A stretch of 38,025 nucleotides of DNA from assembly GCA_011389895.1 (NCBI GenBank), contig JAABTN010000027.1:1-38025 (forward strand). The letters are read 5' to 3'. The position numbers and the translations under genes are program-made. This DNA comes from Maritimibacter sp. (GTDB taxonomy: Bacteria; Pseudomonadota; Alphaproteobacteria; Rhodobacterales; Rhodobacteraceae). Positions 34,782 to 38,025 of the stretch are shown piece after piece (positions within the stretch are counted from its first letter, which is position 1; each line of letters begins with the position of its first letter). The notes beneath the pieces are model-generated. The model was not told where the DNA came from, did not search any database, and saw only the letters and a program-made list of their open reading frames with translations.

Positions 34782-36082
34782 CCATGAACTGGCGCAATAT
34801 CGGGCTTTTCGGTCTCGTGGCCCTGTTGATCATCGGCACGGGTGTGTTCCAAAGTTGGAACCTCGCGCTTGCGATCCTGAACATGGGGCTGGTGTCCGCG
34901 ATCATGGCGCTTGGCGTCAACATGCAATGGGGCTACGCCGGATTGTTCAACGTCGGGATCATGGGGTTCATCGCCCTTGGCAGTCTCGCGGTTGTCGTGA
35001 CCTCGATCCCGCCCGTACCCGAGGCGTGGAGTGCGGCCGGGCGCGAAATGGTGGCGGCGCTTTTGCTGGGCCTCGCAGTGATCATTCTTGCGGTCTTCGT
35101 CTATGGTCGCATGGCCAAGGGGCGCAAACGCGGCTTCACGCTTTTGGCCATTCTCGTCGTCGGGTTCATCGCCTACCGCACGGTGTTCGATCCGGCAGCC
35201 GACAAGATCGAGGCGATCAATCCGGCGGCGACCGGGTTTCTCGGCGGCCTTGGGTTGCCCGTCATCCTCGCGTGGCCCGTGGGCGGGCTTTTGGCCGCCG
35301 CCGCCGCGTGGGCGATTGGCAAGACCGCCCTTGGCCTGCGCTCGGATTATCTCGCCATTGCGACGCTCGGCATTTCCGAGATCATCGTCGCCGTGCTCAA
35401 GAACGAAGACTGGCTGGCGCGCGGCGTGAAAAACGTGAACGGCCTCCCCCGCCCGGTGCCCTACGAGATCGACCTCCAACGCTCAGAAGGCTTCGTGGCA
35501 TGGGCGCAAAACTGGGGGGCTGACCCGGTCACCGCGTCCTCGATCGTGGTGAAGCTGGGCTACGCCGGGCTGTTTCTGGTCGTGCTCCTGATCCTGATCG
35601 CCATGAGCGAAGCCGCCTTGCGGTCGCCATGGGGCCGGATGATGCGCGCGATCCGCGACAACGAAGTCGCGGCGGAAGCGATGGGCAAGGATGTCAAGCG
35701 GCGCCATTTGCAGGTCTTCGTGATCGGCTCGGCGGTGGTCGGGCTGGCCGGGGCGATGATGACCACGCTTGACGGACAGTTGACCCCCGCCTCTTACCAA
35801 CCCTTACGCTACACCTTCCTCGTGTGGGTCATGGTGATCGTCGGCGGGTCCGGCAACAACTGGGGTGCCGTTCTGGGCGGCTTCGTCATCTGGTTCTTCT
35901 GGGTGCAGGTCGAACCGATGGGACAGGCGCTCATGCAGTTCGTCACGATCGGCATGGAAGATGGATCAGATCTCAAGGCCCACCTGTTAAGCTCGGCGGC
36001 GCACATGCGGCTTTTGACCATGGGGCTGATCATGCTGCTGGTTCTGAGGTTCAGTCCACGTGGGTTGATACCGGAAAAATGA
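34778..36082 (+). CDS. Liv/HAAT-type ABC transporter permease (LivM-like)
   Basis: 434 residues, longer than a minimal LivM because of an insertion around residues 75-165 carrying two extra hydrophobic segments (MVAALLLGLAVIILAVFVYG and GFTLLAILVVGFIAYRTVF). Family motifs: ALGVNMQWGYAGLFNVGIMGF, LRSDYLAIATLGISEII, the coupling loop SPWGRMMRAIRDNEVAAEAMGKDV and the C-terminal RFSPRGLIPEK. It starts and ends in ATGA overlaps, so it is translationally coupled on both sides. It forms the transmembrane channel with the LivH-like protein. Confidence 0.93.
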   Translation: MTMNWRNIGLFGLVALLIIGTGVFQSWNLALAILNMGLVSAIMALGVNMQWGYAGLFNVGIMGFIALGSLAVVVTSIPPVPEAWSAAGREMVAALLLGLAVIILAVFVYGRMAKGRKRGFTLLAILVVGFIAYRTVFDPAADKIEAINPAATGFLGGLGLPVILAWPVGGLLAAAAAWAIGKTALGLRSDYLAIATLGISEIIVAVLKNEDWLARGVKNVNGLPRPVPYEIDLQRSEGFVAWAQNWGADPVTASSIVVKLGYAGLFLVVLLILIAMSEAALRSPWGRMMRAIRDNEVAAEAMGKDVKRRHLQVFVIGSAVVGLAGAMMTTLDGQLTPASYQPLRYTFLVWVMVIVGGSGNNWGAVLGGFVIWFFWVQVEPMGQALMQFVTIGMEDGSDLKAHLLSSAAHMRLLTMGLIMLLVLRFSPRGLIPEK

Positions 36083-36687
36083 CGCCACTGGTCATTCCGG
36101 TTCTGCTCCTCGCCGCTGGTCATTCATCCCGAATGCGCGGCCGCGACAAGCTTCTGGAACCGGTCGACCGGGACATTCCGCTGCTGGCCGACCGGGTCGA
36201 CGCGGCCCTTGGCTGCGGTCAGCCCGTGTTCGTGACGCTACCCCTGCGGGCCGATGCCCCGCGGCGTTGGGCGCTTGCACAGGAGCGCCCGGTGACCACC
36301 GTTTCGGTGCCCGATGCGGGCCTTGGCATGGCGCGTTCCATCTCGGCGGGCATCGCGGCCCTGCCCGACAACGCGGTCGGGGTCATGCTCCTGCTCGCCG
36401 ACATGCCGGAGCTGAGCAGCCAGGACTTGTTGGACATGTTGGCGGAATTCGACGGGGACCGCATCCTGCAAGGATCGACCGCGTCGGGAACGCCCGGTCA
36501 TCCGGTGGTCTTCCCGGCGCAGGATTTTCCCGCCTTGCAGACGCTCACCGGCGATCTCGGCGCACGCGAGGTGCTTGAGGCAAATCGTTTCCGCCTGCGC
36601 CCCGTCTCCCTGCCCCACGATCACGCCCGAACCGATCTCGACACACCCGAGGATTGGGCGCGGTGGCGGGCCACCCAACGCAAATAG
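36079..36687 (+). CDS. MocA/MobA-like nucleotidyltransferase
   Basis: 202 residues from the ATG that overlaps the livM-like stop (ATGA). NTP-transferase_3 features: LLLAAGHSSRMRGRDKLLEPV (N-terminal G/S/R-M nucleotide loop with Lys24), MLLLADMPELS (metal-binding Asp) and SGTPGHPVVFP, then LTGDLGAREVLE. The GTPGHPVVF and GDLGAR blocks resemble MocA (CTP:molybdopterin cytidylyltransferase) more than MobA. Such genes normally sit beside xanthine or CO dehydrogenase-type molybdoenzymes; its place at the end of a transporter operon is unusual. The stop codon G is part of a following hairpin. Confidence 0.85.
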   Translation: MTPLVIPVLLLAAGHSSRMRGRDKLLEPVDRDIPLLADRVDAALGCGQPVFVTLPLRADAPRRWALAQERPVTTVSVPDAGLGMARSISAGIAALPDNAVGVMLLLADMPELSSQDLLDMLAEFDGDRILQGSTASGTPGHPVVFPAQDFPALQTLTGDLGAREVLEANRFRLRPVSLPHDHARTDLDTPEDWARWRATQRK

Positions 36688-36705
36688 CCCCGCACAGGGC
36701 GGGGC
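36687..36705 (+). terminator. Hairpin at the end of the transporter operon
   Basis: GCCCCGC-ACAGG-GCGGGGC, starting at the last base of the stop codon of the nucleotidyltransferase gene. There is no T-run, so it is a weak terminator or a 3' stabiliser between convergent genes. Confidence 0.55.
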
Positions 36706-36735
36706 CATGAACCGGGTGTGATGTAAGCGGCGTCC

Positions 36736-37434
36736 TCAGACGTAGTCGAGCAACCGGGCCTCACCGTGATTGAGCGACATGCGCGGCGAGATATAATTCG
36801 CTTCGCCGTTCTCGAACCGAAGGCGCGGCACGCTTTCCGTGATCTCTTCCCATTGCTCCGGGAATCCGACGCGGATCGACCACATTTCCGGTGAAAAGCT
36901 TTCCATCCAGACCCCGTTGGCCCGGATCAATTCATGGGTGTCCAAAAGCACATGCTTGAACCGCATCACCGACCGGGGCACGAAATCAATTCCATCCAGA
37001 TGGGTCAGATCGCCCACCTCCGCCATGACCTCTTCCGTGCCAAAATACAGCTCGTTCAGAGGATTGCGGGCCAGAAGCCGATGTCCGGAGTTCAGGACAA
37101 GATTGCCTGCCTCGGCGTCGGTGCCACAGGCCCCGGCGCGCACCCGGATCGGGCCACGCTCATCATCCTGGGCGGCGTCATTCGCGGTGTCATAGACCGA
37201 CATGCTTTCCCCGACCCAGCGCACCGGCACAAGGCCGTTGTCCCGGGTCTCCACCTCGTCCCCCGCCTTCAGATCCTTCGCGAGCGTCGGACCACGCGCG
37301 GTGTCGATCACGGCCGAAGGCGCAAACCCCGAGACCGCGAACGTGGTCAGCGGCGACGAGCCGCGCCCATCGGGACGCAGGCCAAATCCGGGATCAAGAT
37401 CACGGTCGACGGCGGGAGAGCGAAAATGAAGCAT
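36736..37434 (-). CDS. Hint-domain protein lacking the usual nucleophile
   Basis: 232 residues from ATG 37434. The Hint (Hedgehog/intein) fold common in Rhodobacteraceae is visible: GFAPSAVIDTARGPTLAKDL (36-55), KAGDEVETRDNGLVPVRWVG, a middle LVLNSGHRLLARNP (112-125) corresponding to the usual HR-x-LL block, GDLTHLDG, and the C-terminal HVLLDTHELIRANGVWMESF. In typical members the first block reads C-F-x-P-G-T with a self-splicing or cleaving Cys; here this position is Gly/Ala (SGFAPS), so autocatalysis by that residue is not possible. No signal peptide. It stands alone. Its function is unknown to me. Confidence 0.85.
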   Translation of the reverse strand: MLHFRSPAVDRDLDPGFGLRPDGRGSSPLTTFAVSGFAPSAVIDTARGPTLAKDLKAGDEVETRDNGLVPVRWVGESMSVYDTANDAAQDDERGPIRVRAGACGTDAEAGNLVLNSGHRLLARNPLNELYFGTEEVMAEVGDLTHLDGIDFVPRSVMRFKHVLLDTHELIRANGVWMESFSPEMWSIRVGFPEQWEEITESVPRLRFENGEANYISPRMSLNHGEARLLDYV

Positions 37435-37758
37435 TGCGGTCGTCCAGTCAGGGTAGCCAAAAGTGGGTCTTTTCGAGTTGAACCCAAGCTACGGGGCAAA
37501 GATGCCGGAAATATGAATTAATTCTGGAAAATGCTTGCGGCGCGCACCGCACCGCACCCTTGTTTTCAAGGGATACTGCGCCGCACGCCCCGATATTGCC
37601 ACAATTCGCCCTATTTCGGCCCGATCAGGACGCCCCAGAAGGCGGTCTGGAAACGGTGTTTTTCGACCCCCGACTCGCGCGCCCCGCGCCCTGTCGCGCG
37701 CCTGTTTTTTATGCTGCGGCGTGCCTCGGGCCCTGAATTGTTTCCCCTTTCGAAACGA
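37435..37758. other. Non-coding stretch upstream of the Hint gene
   Basis: No gene seen. Contains the palindrome GAATTAATTC (37515-37524) in an AT-rich spot that may belong to the Hint promoter, a small hairpin CCCTTG-TTTT-CAAGGG (37557-37572), and the first copy of CGAAACGAT (37751-37759; second copy 37791-37799). A plus-strand open frame from 37531 looks like noise. Confidence 0.5.
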
Positions 37759-37788
37759 TTGGCATGAAATCGAGCCATTAACAATTAT
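37759..37788 (+). promoter_or_regulatory. Possible promoter of a small RNA
   Basis: TTGGCA (37759-37764) and AATTAT (37783-37788) with an 18-base spacer, matching 5/6 and 4/6 of the sigma70 consensus. Direct repeats CGAAACGAT begin exactly 40 bases apart on either side, at 37751 and 37791. Confidence 0.4.
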
Positions 37789-37795
37789 GGCGAAA

Positions 37796-37899
37796 CGATG
37801 ACATGGACCGCTTCATGGGCAAGACCCGGGGGTCGCGCGCCCGCATCCTTGACGCCAAATGGAAAACAACCTCCCGGACAGGCCGCGAGGTTGTCTTTT
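37796..37899 (+). ncRNA. Candidate small RNA
   Basis: About 104 bases from the start site expected of the promoter above to the end of a hairpin ACAACCTC (37866-37873) / GAGGTTGT (37887-37894) followed by CTTTTC. A 34-residue frame (MDRFMGKTRG, 37803-37907) overlaps but lacks a ribosome-binding site and contains the hairpin, so an RNA is more likely than a peptide. Entirely an inference from signals. Confidence 0.3.
37866..37899 (+). terminator. Hairpin with short T-run
   Basis: ACAACCTC and GAGGTTGT are perfect 8-base arms around a 13-base GC-rich loop, followed by CTTTTC. A plausible rightward intrinsic terminator. Confidence 0.5.
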
Positions 37900-37968
37900 C
37901 AAGCTGAAACGCCCTTGCAGGCGCGGACAAGGTGTCCGGGGGCAGCCCCTCCCCTTTCAGGTTGGGTT

Positions 37969-37993
37969 GCCCGCCGAGGTACTCCCGGCGGGC
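37969..37993. terminator. Hairpin after the partial minus-strand gene
   Basis: GCCCGCCG-AGGTACTCC-CGGCGGGC has perfect 8-base arms. On the minus strand it lies 7 bases after the stop codon at 38001-38003. There is no U-tract. A smaller palindrome CGGACA-AGG-TGTCCG lies at 37924-37938. Confidence 0.5.
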
Positions 37994-38000
37994 CGCTGCA

Positions 38001-38025
38001 TTACCTCTTCAGACCACGGGCCAGC
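38001..38025 (-). CDS. Last codons of a minus-strand gene (most of it outside window)
   Basis: On the minus strand the window edge reads L-A-R-G-L-K-R then TAA (stop 38001-38003), and a hairpin follows 7 bases later, as expected at the end of a gene. Too little is present to name it. Confidence 0.35.

Noticed and set aside
37531..37801. Plus-strand frames of 78 and 88 codons upstream of the candidate small RNA
   Set aside because: Two overlapping frames with similar length, Arg/Pro-rich composition and no start signals; typical GC-rich noise.
37798..38025. Frame open from 37798 to the window edge
   Set aside because: Pro/Gly/Arg-rich, no ribosome-binding site, and it crosses two hairpins and the end of a likely minus-strand gene.

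Overview
The window is chromosomal DNA of high GC content with Roseobacter/Rhodobacteraceae character (Alphaproteobacteria). The pointers are an Entner-Doudoroff pair (edd-eda), a class II cobalamin-dependent ribonucleotide reductase (nrdJ), a DUF2852 protein, a PAS_5-type protein, a Hint-domain protein, a class II DAHP synthase, a GANTC (CcrM-type) site and the alphaproteobacterial style of glnE, gmk and yicC. It is mainly housekeeping DNA. No phage, transposase, CRISPR array or rRNA is visible.

Layout. 1-1588: end of an RlmI-like rRNA methyltransferase and a lipoprotein, both minus. 1747-4277: edd-eda behind a GntR-like (LacI-type) operator. 4282-7361: glnE and a small conserved gene, minus. 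7424-9095: a YbaK-type deacylase, two copies of a near-perfect palindrome, then DUF2852 and RDD membrane proteins. 9212-11568: bpt (N-degron leucyltransferase) and an NCS2 purine permease with a foldable leader. 11570-12520: a distinctly AT-richer patch with an EthD-like gene and a doubtful membrane ORF. 12885-15415: ilvB-ilvN with a promoter, leader peptide and attenuator that can be read directly. 15591-19581: nrdJ and a coupled small gene, minus. 19582-20188: a regulatory region with an NrdR box and a DnaA box, then tRNA-Pro(UGG). 20307-22081: DUF192, tandem cold-shock and pdxH genes, minus. 22201-23528: fabI-gpt. 23558-25642: yicC-gmk-gamma carbonic anhydrase, minus. 25796-30295: PAS protein, class II DAHP synthase, GlxA/GbdR-like regulator and a PQQ-type sugar dehydrogenase. 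30493-36687: a tightly packed seven-gene Liv/HAAT-type ABC transporter operon that also encodes a small secreted protein and a MocA-like nucleotidyltransferase. 36736-37434: a Hint-domain protein. The last 590 bases are mostly non-coding, with a possible small RNA and the last codons of another minus-strand gene.

Working together: edd and eda run the Entner-Doudoroff pathway. ilvBN and aroG are first committed steps of branched-chain and aromatic amino acid synthesis. glnE tunes glutamine synthetase. nrdJ, gmk, gpt and the NCS2 permease serve nucleotide supply. The liv-type operon imports an unidentified amino acid-like or amide-like solute.

The most interesting regulatory reading is the complete ilvBN attenuator (leader peptide with 7 branched-chain codons in 9, alternative hairpins, U-tract). 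Next are the paired AATGTGAA-N5-TTCACATT operators at 7903-7981, the NrdR/DnaA/CcrM-type sites before nrdJ, and the leader of the purine permease, where one strand can pair either with a distal arm or with the ribosome-binding region. I did not find a clearly novel multi-gene system.
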